A DNA stretch of 64,000 nucleotides from Kitasatospora setae KM-6054 (GTDB lineage: Bacteria > Actinomycetota > Actinomycetes > Streptomycetales > Streptomycetaceae), in NCBI RefSeq assembly GCF_000269985.1, contig NC_016109.1, forward strand, positions 930,001 to 994,000. Direction: 5' to 3'. The notes under the pieces were generated by a model, which did no database searches, was not told the origin of the DNA, and was given only the letters and a program-made list of their open reading frames with translations. The position numbers and the translations under genes are program-made. Every line of letters begins with the position of its first letter. Position 1 is the first letter of the stretch. This document shows, one piece after another, positions 51,091 to 60,100 of the stretch.

Positions 51091-51723
51091 ATGACCCAGC
51101 CACCCGAAATCACCTACAGCGACGAGCTGTTGGCCGACGGAACGGTGCACCGCCGGTACTCCGACGGCCGCAGCGAATGGCGCAGCCGCGGCGGCGACGG
51201 CCGGATCCACTGGCGCGACGACCGGGGCGACGCGGGCACCGACGAGCGGCTGGGCCGCGACCTGGTCAAGCGCGTCCACGCGAACGGCGGGATCGGCTAC
51301 GGCCGCGACATCGGCTACGGGCGCACGGTCTGGGGCCAGGGCCAGTACGTGCTGGTCAACCGCAGCTCGTTCCCGGGCCGGCTCGGCGTGGTGCTCGGCG
51401 CGCTCGGCCTGGGCGCGGGCATCGCCGCCGCCCACTACGCGCCGGACTTCCTCTCCGCCGACGACGAGGAGGAGCTGCGCCGCCGGGAGGCCGAGCGGGC
51501 CCGCTCCGGCGGCGACGGCGGGGGCGACGGCGGCGGTGACGGCGGGTTCGACGACGGCTTCGACGGCGGGGGCTTCGGCGACGACGACCGGCACCGGCCC
51601 GACGGCGGCGGTGGCAGCGGCGGCCCGGACGGTTTCGACTCGGACGGTTTCGGGAGTTCCGGAGACGGCGCGGACGGCGTCGACCCGGTGGACGACGGTT
51701 GGGACGGGGACGACTTTGGCTGA
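51091..51723 (+). CDS. Hypothetical protein with one membrane helix and Gly/Asp-rich tail
   Basis: A 210-residue protein. Residues 1-90 are soluble, with repeated WRS/RDI-GYGR elements (GGIGYGRDIGYGRTVWGQGQ). A single hydrophobic helix follows (LGVVLGALGLGAGIAAAHYAP, about 98-118). The last 80 residues are low-complexity Gly/Asp (GGGDGGGDGGFDDGFDGGGF). No family is recognised. CGAGGACGAGGACG precedes ATG 51091. Its end overlaps the next gene's start by 8 bp, so it belongs to the same transcript as its neighbours. Confidence 0.65.
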   Translation: MTQPPEITYSDELLADGTVHRRYSDGRSEWRSRGGDGRIHWRDDRGDAGTDERLGRDLVKRVHANGGIGYGRDIGYGRTVWGQGQYVLVNRSSFPGRLGVVLGALGLGAGIAAAHYAPDFLSADDEEELRRREAERARSGGDGGGDGGGDGGFDDGFDGGGFGDDDRHRPDGGGGSGGPDGFDSDGFGSSGDGADGVDPVDDGWDGDDFG

Positions 51724-53518
51724 GCCGCGCCGGGAGACGACGCTCCGGGCCGACCCGCGCCGGCCGGACCGGCACCGCTCGGCCCGCTACACGGTCAGCT
51801 CGCTGCCGACCGCCGGCCGCCCCGAACCCGGCCTGGTGGCCGGTCCGTTCGAGGCGGCCGGGCGGCGGGTGTCGGCGGCGCTGCTGACCGGCGTGCCGGG
51901 CTTCGCGGACGGCCCGTTCACGGTGGACGGGCGCACCGCGGTCGGCGAGGTGGTGCTGCACGACCGGGCGCCGCTGCTGACCGCACTGGCGGCAGTCGGC
52001 CGCCCGGCCGAACCCTCCTGCCCGGACGGCGAGTTGCTGCTGCGCTGCTGGCTGGCGCTGGGCGCGGCCGGGCTGCGGATCGCGGACGGCATGTTCACCC
52101 TGGCGGTGCTGGACGGCCCGGACCTGGTGCTGCTGCGCGACCACGCGGGCACCCGGACCGCGTTCCACTGCCGGACGGCGGACGGCGGCTGGGCGGCCTC
52201 CAGCTCGCTCCGGGCGCTGCGCGAACGGCCGGACGTGGAAACCGGGTTGGACATGTCGGCAGTCCGCTCCTTCCTGACCTACGCCTACCTGCCGGGCGAG
52301 GAGACGCTGCTGCGCGGCGTCTGCGAGCTGCTGCCGGGCCGGATCACCCGGCTGCGGCCGGACGGGCGGGTGGACGTCGAGGTGTTCTGGGAGCCGGAAT
52401 CCGGTTCGGCGGAGCCGGAGTCGACGGTCCGTCACCACGCGGACGGCCTGCGGGAGTTGCTGGAGCGGGCGGTGCGGATCCGGCTGCCCGAGGGCGGGCA
52501 GGACGTGGCGGTGCTGCTCTCCGGCGGGGTGGACAGCTCGTTGGTGACGGCGCTGGCGGCGCGGCTGCACGAACGGGCGGTGCGCACGTACTCGATCAGC
52601 TTCGGCGCCGAACTGCCCAACGAGCTGGGCTACTCGGGCCTGGTCGCGGCGCACTGCGGGACGGCGCACCGGGTGCTGACGGTGCCCGGGGAGCAGGTCG
52701 CGGCGCGGCTGGCGGACACCGTGGCGCTGCTGGACAGCCCGGTGGGCGACCCGCTGACGGTGCCGAACCTGATGCTGGCGGAGGCGGTGGCGGGCGACGG
52801 GATCGCGGTGTCGCTGAACGGCGAGGGCGGCGACCCGGTGTTCGGCGGGCCGAAGAACCTGCCGATGCTGGTGTTCGAGCTGATGCGGGAGGACGGTTCG
52901 GCGCGGGCCCGGGCGGACGCCTACCTGCACACGTACCGCAAGTGCTGGGAGGACCTGCCGGTGCTGCTCACCGGCGAGGCGCTGGCCGCGCTGGAGTCGG
53001 CCCCGCACCCGCGCCGGCACGTCGAGCCGTACCTGTCGGACGCCCGGATGCCGTCCCTGCTCGACCAGTTGCTGCACTGCAACCTGCGGACCAAGGGCGC
53101 GCACCACATCCTCACCAAGGTGGAGCGGCTGACCGCCTCGCAGGGCGTGCAGGGGCGCTCGCCGCTGTTCGACCGGGCGGTGGTGGAGCACGCGTTCGCC
53201 ACCCCGCCGGCGCTCAAGCTGCGCGGCACCGAGGAGAAGTGGATCCTCAAGGAGGCGGTGCGCGACCTGCTGCCGGACACCGTCACCTACCGGCCCAAGA
53301 GCGGTATGCGGGTGCCGGTGCAGCAGTGGCTGCGCGGCCCGCTGAGCGAGCTGGCGGCGGACCTGCTGCTCGGCCCGACCGCCCGCGCCCGGGGCCTGTT
53401 CCGGCCGGACACGGTGGAGACCTGGATGCGCGGCGGCGGGCTGCTGCTGCCCCGGCAGGGCGGCAAGCTGTGGCTGCTACTCACCCTCGAACTGTGGCTG
53501 CGCGCCTACGACTTGTGA
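51716..53518 (+). CDS. Asparagine-synthetase-like ATP-dependent amide ligase lacking the glutaminase Cys
   Basis: A 600-residue AsnB homologue. The C-terminal synthetase domain has the ATP pyrophosphatase loop LLSGGVDSSLVTAL (268-280), NGEGGDPVFGG and LVNE-like helices; PKSGMRVPVQQWLRGPL is typical of the family end. The N-terminal part keeps the amidotransferase-like sheet (DGMFTLAVLDGPDLVLLRDHAG) but begins without Cys2, so it cannot use glutamine that way. Such proteins include beta-lactam synthetases and lasso-peptide cyclases, which adenylate a carboxylate and form an amide internally. No lasso precursor or protease is nearby. TTG 51716 overlaps the previous gene and the start is uncertain. 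Confidence 0.82.
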   Translation: MAEPRRETTLRADPRRPDRHRSARYTVSSLPTAGRPEPGLVAGPFEAAGRRVSAALLTGVPGFADGPFTVDGRTAVGEVVLHDRAPLLTALAAVGRPAEPSCPDGELLLRCWLALGAAGLRIADGMFTLAVLDGPDLVLLRDHAGTRTAFHCRTADGGWAASSSLRALRERPDVETGLDMSAVRSFLTYAYLPGEETLLRGVCELLPGRITRLRPDGRVDVEVFWEPESGSAEPESTVRHHADGLRELLERAVRIRLPEGGQDVAVLLSGGVDSSLVTALAARLHERAVRTYSISFGAELPNELGYSGLVAAHCGTAHRVLTVPGEQVAARLADTVALLDSPVGDPLTVPNLMLAEAVAGDGIAVSLNGEGGDPVFGGPKNLPMLVFELMREDGSARARADAYLHTYRKCWEDLPVLLTGEALAALESAPHPRRHVEPYLSDARMPSLLDQLLHCNLRTKGAHHILTKVERLTASQGVQGRSPLFDRAVVEHAFATPPALKLRGTEEKWILKEAVRDLLPDTVTYRPKSGMRVPVQQWLRGPLSELAADLLLGPTARARGLFRPDTVETWMRGGGLLLPRQGGKLWLLLTLELWLRAYDL

Positions 53519-53553
53519 GCCCAATCGGTATGAGCAGTGACGGAGAACCGCTG

Positions 53554-54876
53554 ATGGAACTGATCGACCCCCGTACCGGCGCCGTGCGCGGCACCCGGCT
53601 CCCCGCCCGGGAGGCCGAGGTGGCGGGCGCGGTGGCCGCGGCCCGTTCCGCGCGGGCGGGTTGGGCGGCGCTCACGCCGCGCGAGCGGCAGCGGCGGCTG
53701 GGCGCGCTGGCGGAGCTGGTCGAGCGGCACGCGGACGACTACGTGGCGGCCGAGTGCGCGGGGACCGGCAAGCCGGCGGCGGAGGCGGCCGGCGAGGTCG
53801 CCGAGGTGGCCGACCTGTTCCGGTTCTACGGGGGCGCGGCGCGGGCCGCGACCGCGCCGGCCGCCGGCGACTACCTGGCCGGGCACCAGAGTTGGGTGCG
53901 CTGGGAGCCGGTGGGCGTGGTGGCGGCCGTGGTGCCGTGGAACTACCCGCTGCTGATGGCCGGCTGGCGCTGCGCGCCGGCCCTGGCGGCGGGCAACCCG
54001 GTGCTGCTGAAGCCCGCCGAGACCACCCCCGACAGCGCGCTGCTGCTCGCCGCGCACGCCGAACAGGCGCTCGGAGCGGGCGTGTTGACGGTGCTGCCGG
54101 GCGACCGGGAGACCGGCCGGCTGCTGGTCGGCGCGGGCTGCGACCTGATCGCCTTCACCGGCAGCCCGGCGGGCGGCGCGGACGTCGCGGCCCGGGCCGG
54201 ACTGACCCCGGTCAGCCTCGAACTGGGCGGCAACAGCCCGGTGCTGGTGCTGCCGGACGCGCCCGCCGACACCTGGGAGCAGCTCGCCGCCGCGTGCACC
54301 TACAACGCCGGGCAGAGCTGCGCGGCCCCGGCCCGGGTGATCGTGCTGGACGAGGCGTACGAGGCGGCGGTGGCCGCGCTGGCCGCGGCGATGGCCGGGC
54401 GGCGGGCCGGGCGGGACTTCGGTCCGCTCAACAACCCGGACCAGGCGGCCCGTTACGACCGGATCGTGGCCTCGTCCGGCGCGAAGGCGGTGCACACCGC
54501 GCCCGGGCGGAGCGACGGCCTGTGGCGGCCGGCCACGGTGCTGGCCGAACTCCCGGACGGTGACCCGGCGGTGGTCGAGGAGGTGTTCGGCCCGCTGCTG
54601 ACCGTCCAGCGCGCCGCGACGCTCGACGCGGCCGTCGCGCTGGCCGAGTCCGTCCCGCAGGCGCTGGCCGCCTCGGTCTGGACCCGCGACCTGCCGACCG
54701 GGCTGGCCCTGACCGACCGGCTCTCGGCCGGCGAGGTCTGGCTGAACTGCCACCTCGCGCAGTCCGCCGAACTCCCGCACAGCGGCCGCCGCTCCTCCGG
54801 CGCGGGCACCGACCTGTCGGTGCTGGCACTGCGCGAGTACCAGCGACCCAAGACGGTGACCGCCCGACTGCTCTGA
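53554..54876 (+). CDS. Aldehyde dehydrogenase family protein (aminobutyraldehyde dehydrogenase-like)
   Basis: A 440-residue NAD(P)-dependent enzyme with Asn130 (VPWNYPLLM), Glu223 (SLELGGNSP) and nucleophile Cys256 (NAGQSCAAPAR). PWNYPLL and NAGQ-C-AP are the forms seen in gamma-aminobutyraldehyde and betaine-aldehyde dehydrogenases. CGGAGAA 8 bp before ATG 53554 favours this start over ATG 53530 in the same frame. It follows the synthetase-like gene by 35 bp, so the pair could oxidise an aldehyde to an acid that is then amidated; that link is inference. Confidence 0.9.
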   Translation: MELIDPRTGAVRGTRLPAREAEVAGAVAAARSARAGWAALTPRERQRRLGALAELVERHADDYVAAECAGTGKPAAEAAGEVAEVADLFRFYGGAARAATAPAAGDYLAGHQSWVRWEPVGVVAAVVPWNYPLLMAGWRCAPALAAGNPVLLKPAETTPDSALLLAAHAEQALGAGVLTVLPGDRETGRLLVGAGCDLIAFTGSPAGGADVAARAGLTPVSLELGGNSPVLVLPDAPADTWEQLAAACTYNAGQSCAAPARVIVLDEAYEAAVAALAAAMAGRRAGRDFGPLNNPDQAARYDRIVASSGAKAVHTAPGRSDGLWRPATVLAELPDGDPAVVEEVFGPLLTVQRAATLDAAVALAESVPQALAASVWTRDLPTGLALTDRLSAGEVWLNCHLAQSAELPHSGRRSSGAGTDLSVLALREYQRPKTVTARLL

Positions 54877-54929
54877 CCCGCCCGCCCGGGCCGCCCTTCG
54901 ACCCCGAACTCCCGTGGGAGGATCGCGGG

Positions 54930-55760
54930 ATGGACGAGGAGCCGTTGGCGGGCGGGCTGGCGAACGCGGGCGCGGTGGTGCGGCGCGGCGGCGTGGTGGA
55001 ACGGCCCGCGCCGCCGCACGCCGCCGCGCTGCACGACTTCCTGGCGGGGCTGCGGGCGGGCGGCTTCCCGGGGGCGCCGGTCGCGGCGGGAGCGGTCGAG
55101 GGCGGCCGGGAGCGGCTGGAGTTCCTGCCGGGGGCCGTCGCGGTACCGCCGTACCCGGCGTGGGCGCTGGGCGGGGACGCACTGGTGTCGGTGGCGCGGC
55201 TGCTGCGGCGCTGGCACGAGGCGAGCGCCCGCACGCCGTTCGACCGGAAGGCTTCCTGGCCCGGCGAGTTCGCCGATCCGGAGGGCGGGCCGCTGCTCTG
55301 CCACAACGACGTCTGCCTGGAGAACGTGGTCTTCCGAACAGGGCCGACCGGCGGCGTGGGAGCGACCGGCGGCGCCGGTGAGGCGGTCGCGCTGATCGAC
55401 TTCGACTTCGCCGCCCCGGGCCGGCCGCTCTGGGACGTGGCGCTGACCGTCCGCTACTGGACGCCGGTGCTCGACCCGGCGACGGCCGCCGAGACCGCCC
55501 GCGCGCACCTCGAAGTACCGGCCCGGCTGGCCCTGTTCGCCGACGCGTACGGCCTCTCCCCCGCCGACCGGCTGGCCCTGCCGACCGTCCTGGAGCAGGC
55601 CACCGCCGTCTGCCGGAACTTCGTCGCCCGCCGGGTCGCGGCCGGTGACGCCGTGTTCACCGCCTACTTCGACGGCTACGGCGGCTGGTCCCGCTGGGAC
55701 CGGCTGCAGTCCTGGCTAGCGGAGCAACGGCCGCTGCTGGAACGGGCGTTGCGGGCCTGA
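54930..55760 (+). CDS. Aminoglycoside phosphotransferase-fold protein
   Basis: A 276-residue kinase-like protein of the APH/choline kinase group. LCHNDVCLENVVF holds the Brenner motif (catalytic Asp and Asn) and ALIDFDFAAPGRPLWDVA the metal-binding Asp. The N-lobe is shortened (GGVVERPAPPHAAALHDFL). It could phosphorylate an antibiotic or a metabolite and gives no proof of resistance. GGGAGGATC precedes ATG 54930. It is the seventh co-directional gene since 48273. Confidence 0.85.
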   Translation: MDEEPLAGGLANAGAVVRRGGVVERPAPPHAAALHDFLAGLRAGGFPGAPVAAGAVEGGRERLEFLPGAVAVPPYPAWALGGDALVSVARLLRRWHEASARTPFDRKASWPGEFADPEGGPLLCHNDVCLENVVFRTGPTGGVGATGGAGEAVALIDFDFAAPGRPLWDVALTVRYWTPVLDPATAAETARAHLEVPARLALFADAYGLSPADRLALPTVLEQATAVCRNFVARRVAAGDAVFTAYFDGYGGWSRWDRLQSWLAEQRPLLERALRA

Positions 55761-55870
55761 GCGCGAGGGGCGGCGGCGGGACTGCCCACGGGAGCGGCTT
55801 CGGGGCGCTGCCGTCGGCGGCGGGCCGTAGGGTGGGCGCCGATCCGCTGCCCCGTCCCGAAGGTGCCCCC

Positions 55871-56356
55871 GTGAGCTTCCACCAGCAGTTCCGTGCCGTC
55901 CCACCGACCGAACTCGTCGTCGAGCCGGAGTGGTTGGCCGCGTTCACGACGGCGGCGTGGCGCCGGTTCGAGGAGGAGTGCGCGGCCGGGATCGCGACCG
56001 CCATCGAGAAGGACTTCGCCGCGCACGCGCTGCTCTACACCGGCGGGGTCGAGGTGCCGGACGATCCGGCGGACGTCCGGACGCTGCCGGTGTTCGGCGG
56101 CGAGGCGGTGTTCCGGGCGGACGGGCAGCCGCCGTTCCTGGTGCTGGCGCCCGACGCGGTGGCGCGGGCGGCGGCCTACCTGGCCGGGGTCGACTTCGAC
56201 GCGCTGTGGGCGGTCGCGGGCGGGGAGATCCGGGTCCTGGGTGGGAGCGCGGCGGAGGAGAAGGCCCACCGGCTGTACGGACACCGGGACTTGGCGGAGT
56301 TCTACGGCCGGTCGGCGGCGGCCGGGCACGCCGTGGTGAAGGCGTTCCGGTTCTGA
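55871..56356 (+). CDS. DUF1877-like small protein
   Basis: A 161-residue soluble protein. The C-terminal half (LVLAPDAVARAAAYLAGVDFDALWA, then YGHRDLAEFYGRSAAAGHAVVKAF) resembles DUF1877/YfbM proteins, which are of unknown function and common in contact-dependent or conflict loci. GTG 55871 is preferred, since the frame before it overlaps the previous gene's downstream region. It converges with the GNAT gene at 56779 with no terminator between. Confidence 0.65.
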   Translation: MSFHQQFRAVPPTELVVEPEWLAAFTTAAWRRFEEECAAGIATAIEKDFAAHALLYTGGVEVPDDPADVRTLPVFGGEAVFRADGQPPFLVLAPDAVARAAAYLAGVDFDALWAVAGGEIRVLGGSAAEEKAHRLYGHRDLAEFYGRSAAAGHAVVKAFRF

Positions 56357-56366
56357 CCGGTCGACC

Positions 56367-56779
56367 CGGCGGCGGGGGGCGCGGCCGTAGCGGCGGTAGC
56401 CGAGGCGTTCGTAGAGGGCGCGGGCGCGGGGGTTGGTGTCCTCGACGGCGAGGTGGGCGCGGGTCAGGCCGCGAGCGGCGATGCGCTGTTCGGCGGCCCG
56501 GACCAGCAGGGTGCCGAGGCCGCAGGACCGCAGGGCGGGGTGGACACCGAGCTGCCACAGGGTGCCGGCGCCGGGGGTGGTGGTGTAGTCGACGCCGCCG
56601 ACCGCGACGGGGAGGCCGACCGGCGTGCACACCGCCAGGTAGTCGACCTCGCCCGCCTCGGCGCGGCGGAGCTGGTGGGCGAGGTCGCGCACGTGCTCGG
56701 GCGAGCCGGTCCAGCCGCAGACGGGCAGGTCGGCGTCGGTGAGGTCACGGACCGTCAGGTGCAGGGTGATCTCCGCCAT
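56367..56779 (-). CDS. GNAT acetyltransferase whose normal end is lost
   Basis: From ATG 56779 the frame encodes a small GNAT (ITLHLTVRDLTDADLPVCGW; LWQLGVHPALRSCGLGTLLVRAAEQRIAARG, in part, is the acetyl-CoA loop; AVEDTNPRARALYERLGYRRYGRAP). After about residue 137 the family sequence ends at a run of six C, and the frame continues without a stop through the convergent DUF1877-like gene to 55676, which is not credible protein. A frameshift at about 56360-56370 or a truncation is likely. The given end marks where similarity stops, not a stop codon. Confidence 0.6.
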
Positions 56780-57195
56780 CGCCGGGTTCCCTCCGTGGCC
56801 GGGCAGTCGTCCCGGCGCCATCACAGCAGGCGAACCCCCGTGCCGTCGAAGGGATTTCAGTTGGCCCGGGCCGGACCCGCCGGGCGCCGCTCCACTCGTC
56901 ACCGCGATGGTGCGGGTAGCCGCCGCCGTTGAACGCGGGGCAGCGTCGACTCGGCCCGGGCGGCTGCCGGTCCACGGTGAGGCTCGGCCCGCTGGTCGAT
57001 GTCGGGGACCGCGCACCGCAGCCGAAGGGGTGGCGCCAGTCGCACGCGCCGTCCGCGCGCACCGTGGCCGAGAGCCCCGACAGCCCGCCGGTCCGGCGGG
57101 TCCACCGGGTCTTTCGGCCGCTGCCGCGCGTCCTCCGACACCTTCGTCAGCTGGTCGAGGTCGCGCCCCGCCTGGTGACCGGCGTCGCGGACGCC
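56780..57195. other. 416-base stretch with no supported gene
   Basis: No frame has a ribosome site, consistent codon bias and a recognisable protein. A minus-strand stretch near 57000-57060 (ACDWRHPFGCGARSP) is open but unsupported. This region would hold the GNAT promoter and the terminator of the trypsin-STAND gene; I see no clear hairpin. Confidence 0.5.
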
Positions 57196-60100
57196 CTAGG
57201 CCGAGCGGGCGTCCAGCGCGTCCCGCAGTCGCAGGCACCGGGCCAGGCCGGGCTGGACCAGTGCGGGCTGGTCCTCGGCGACGCTCCGCAGCCGGTCGAT
57301 GGCCTCGCGCAGGCCGGCGCGCGCCGTGTCGAGGTCGGTGCCGGTCAGCAGGCGCACCTCGCCGTAGAGGTAGAGGGCGTCCACGATCAGGAGTCCGGTC
57401 GGGGCCTCGCTGTCGCGTAGCAGGGTGACGGCCCGCGTGGTGGTCTCCGCCGCCTGCTCGCCCTGGCCGTCGTGGGCCAGGCAGAGGCCCAGTACGGCCA
57501 TGGCCGCGGCCAGCGCGGCCTGGCCGCGGCCCGGGTTGGCCTGGCCGCGGCCCGGGTTGGCCTGGTGCATCCGGTGCTGGAGGTCGACGGCCTCGGTGGC
57601 GTCGTCCAGCGCTCCGGGGAGCGGCGGCCGCCGGCGTGCCCGGACGCGGGCCCGGGTCGTCAGGGCGTTGGCCACGATGCCTTCGAAGGCTTCCGCGCCG
57701 CTGCCGTTGATCTGCCGGGCCGCCCGGACCGCGCGGTCCAGAACTTCGGCGGCGGACGGTTCGTCCAGGTCGTCGAGCAGCGCGCCGTGCGTGGTGAGCG
57801 TCATCGCGATCCCGGCGTGGCGGTTGGGGTCGCCGTCCGGTGTCCGTTCGAAGGCGGCGCGGATCTCCTCCAGCACGTCCAGTGCCTCGGTCTGTCGGCC
57901 GGCTGCCCAGAGCACCGGGACCTGGGTCGTCAGGGCCAGGGCCGGTGCGGGCATCTGCGCGTTCCACTCGCTGCGGGACAGCGCTCGCCACAGTTCGACG
58001 GACTCGGTGATGTGGGCCGCGGCCTCGCTCGCGCGGTCCAGTCGGCTCAGCACGCCGGCGAGGTCGGCGAGGGCCCGGGCGAGGGCGACGCGCCGTTCGG
58101 GGGTCGGCTCGGCCTCCCAGCGTTCGCGATGGATCGCCAGCACCTCGGCCGCGATCTCGGCGCCTTCCAGCAGCCGTCCGCTGCCGACGAGTTGGTACTG
58201 GAAGTGGGTGAGGTTGGCGAGCAGCTCCGGCTGGTGGTGGTCGGGGTCGACCAGCGCCAGTTCACGCTGTGCCGCGATCACCACGCGCAGCGCCGCCAGT
58301 GCCTCCTCCGGCCGGCCGGCCAGGCCCAGCAGCGCGCTGAGCGTGGCGAGGATGCCCGCGGACTCGGGGTGGGCCGCCGTGGGTGTCGCGGCCGTGACCG
58401 CCTCGGCGGCCAGGTCGGCCGCCTCTTCCCGCCGTCCGGTCTTGTCCAGGCAGATCGCGTGGGTGGTGAGCAACCGGGCCAGCAGCGGGTTGTGGGCGTC
58501 GGGGTCCTCGGCGGCCAGTTCCCGGGCGATCCGTACGCCCTCCGCGCAGGCGGGGAGTCCCTCGGCGGGGCGGCCGGCCAGCCGGTGGGCGTCGGCGATG
58601 TTGTTCAGGCTGCGTGCGAGGTTCGGCCGGGCGGGGCCGGCCAGGTGGCCGGGGAGGGCGCGGTAGATGCCGACCGCCTGCTCCAGCTTGGCGAGTGACT
58701 CCGCCGGCCGGTCGGCGGCACCCAGGCACAGTGCCAGGGTGCAGAGCGCCATCGCGTGGTCGGTGGCGTGGGCGTCGGGCAGTTCGCGGTGCAGCTCGGC
58801 GTAGAGGGCGACGGCGCGTTCGGCCGCGCGCACCGCCTCCGCCGCCCGGCCGACCGTGTACAGCTCGTTGGCGTACGAGTTGAGCGTCATCGCGAACATG
58901 TCGCGGTGGGGCAATGGTTGACGCTCCGTCACTTCTTCGTAGATCTGCACGGCTTCGCTCACCGCGGCCAGCGCCTCGGTGCTCCGGCCGACCCGTCGCA
59001 GGGCGATGGAGTACGAGTTGAGCACCTGGGCCAGTCCGTCCCGGTAGGCGGCCGGCCGGCCCTCGGCGAGGCGGCGGCGGACGGCCACGGACTCCTCGAC
59101 GGCCCGCATCGCCTCCTGGTCGCGGCCGGCGTCGGCGAGGCAGTTGGAGAGCGTGCCCAGCGCGATGGCCAGCAACGGCTGGTGGGCGTCCGGCCGTTGG
59201 CGGGCCAGCGGGCGCAGCAGGGTGGTCGCCTGTCGGCTCCGGTCCAGGGCTTCGGCGTTGCGTCCCGCCTCGTTGTGGTGCAACGCCAGGTTGTGCAGTG
59301 CGCGGACCAGCGAGATCGCGAGCGCCTCACCGCCGGTGGCGGCGACCAGGCGTTCCAGTCGTGCCACCGCCTCCTCCCGGAGCGGCAGCGCGAGTTGCGG
59401 CTGGCCGAGGTCGCCGTGCACGCTGGCGAGGGTGCCGACCGTGATGGGCAGGTACTCCGGCTTCTCCAGGGCGCCGCGCTCCGCGAGTTCCCGGTTGAGG
59501 GCGACGGCCTGCGCGGCCGGGGCGAGTGCTTCGGCCGGCCGGCCCAGGCTGAGCAGGAAGAGCGCCTGGTTGTTGAGGCACCCGCTCAGCTTGTTCCGGT
59601 GGGCCGTCCCGAGTTCGGTCGCGAACCCGTGCTCGGCCAGCGCGGGTTGGAGCAGCGCGATGGCTTCCTCGACCACCGCCAGGGCGCGGCCCCACTCCCC
59701 GGTGTCGGCGTACCCCTTGCCCAGCGCCCGCAGGTCGGTGACCAGCGCCAGCAGGTCGGGCCCGTTGCCGACCAAGGCGGCCCGGCGGTGCGCGACCAGG
59801 CGCTCCATCAGCCGTACGGCCCAGGGCCCGAGGTGGTAGGAGTGGTCGGGCAGGACGTCCAGCCACGCCTCCAGTCGCCCGATGTCCGTCCCCGGGGCGT
59901 CGAGCAGTGCCTCCAGCGCGGCGAGCAGCGGTTCGGGCCGCTCGACCTGGGGCACCACGGCGAGGGCGGGCAGGGCCAGTTCGTCGGGCCGGTCGGCGCA
60001 GAGCCGGGTGAGTACCGGGCCCAGCTCGGCCCGCAGCGGCTGGTGGCCGGCCGCGCGGCTGAGCACGGTGAGCATCCGCTCGGCTGACGGGCCGTCGGCT

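Noticed and set aside
51716..53518. Lasso-peptide cyclase gene cluster
   Set aside because: No precursor peptide, RRE or transglutaminase-like protease gene is adjacent, so only the ligase superfamily is claimed.
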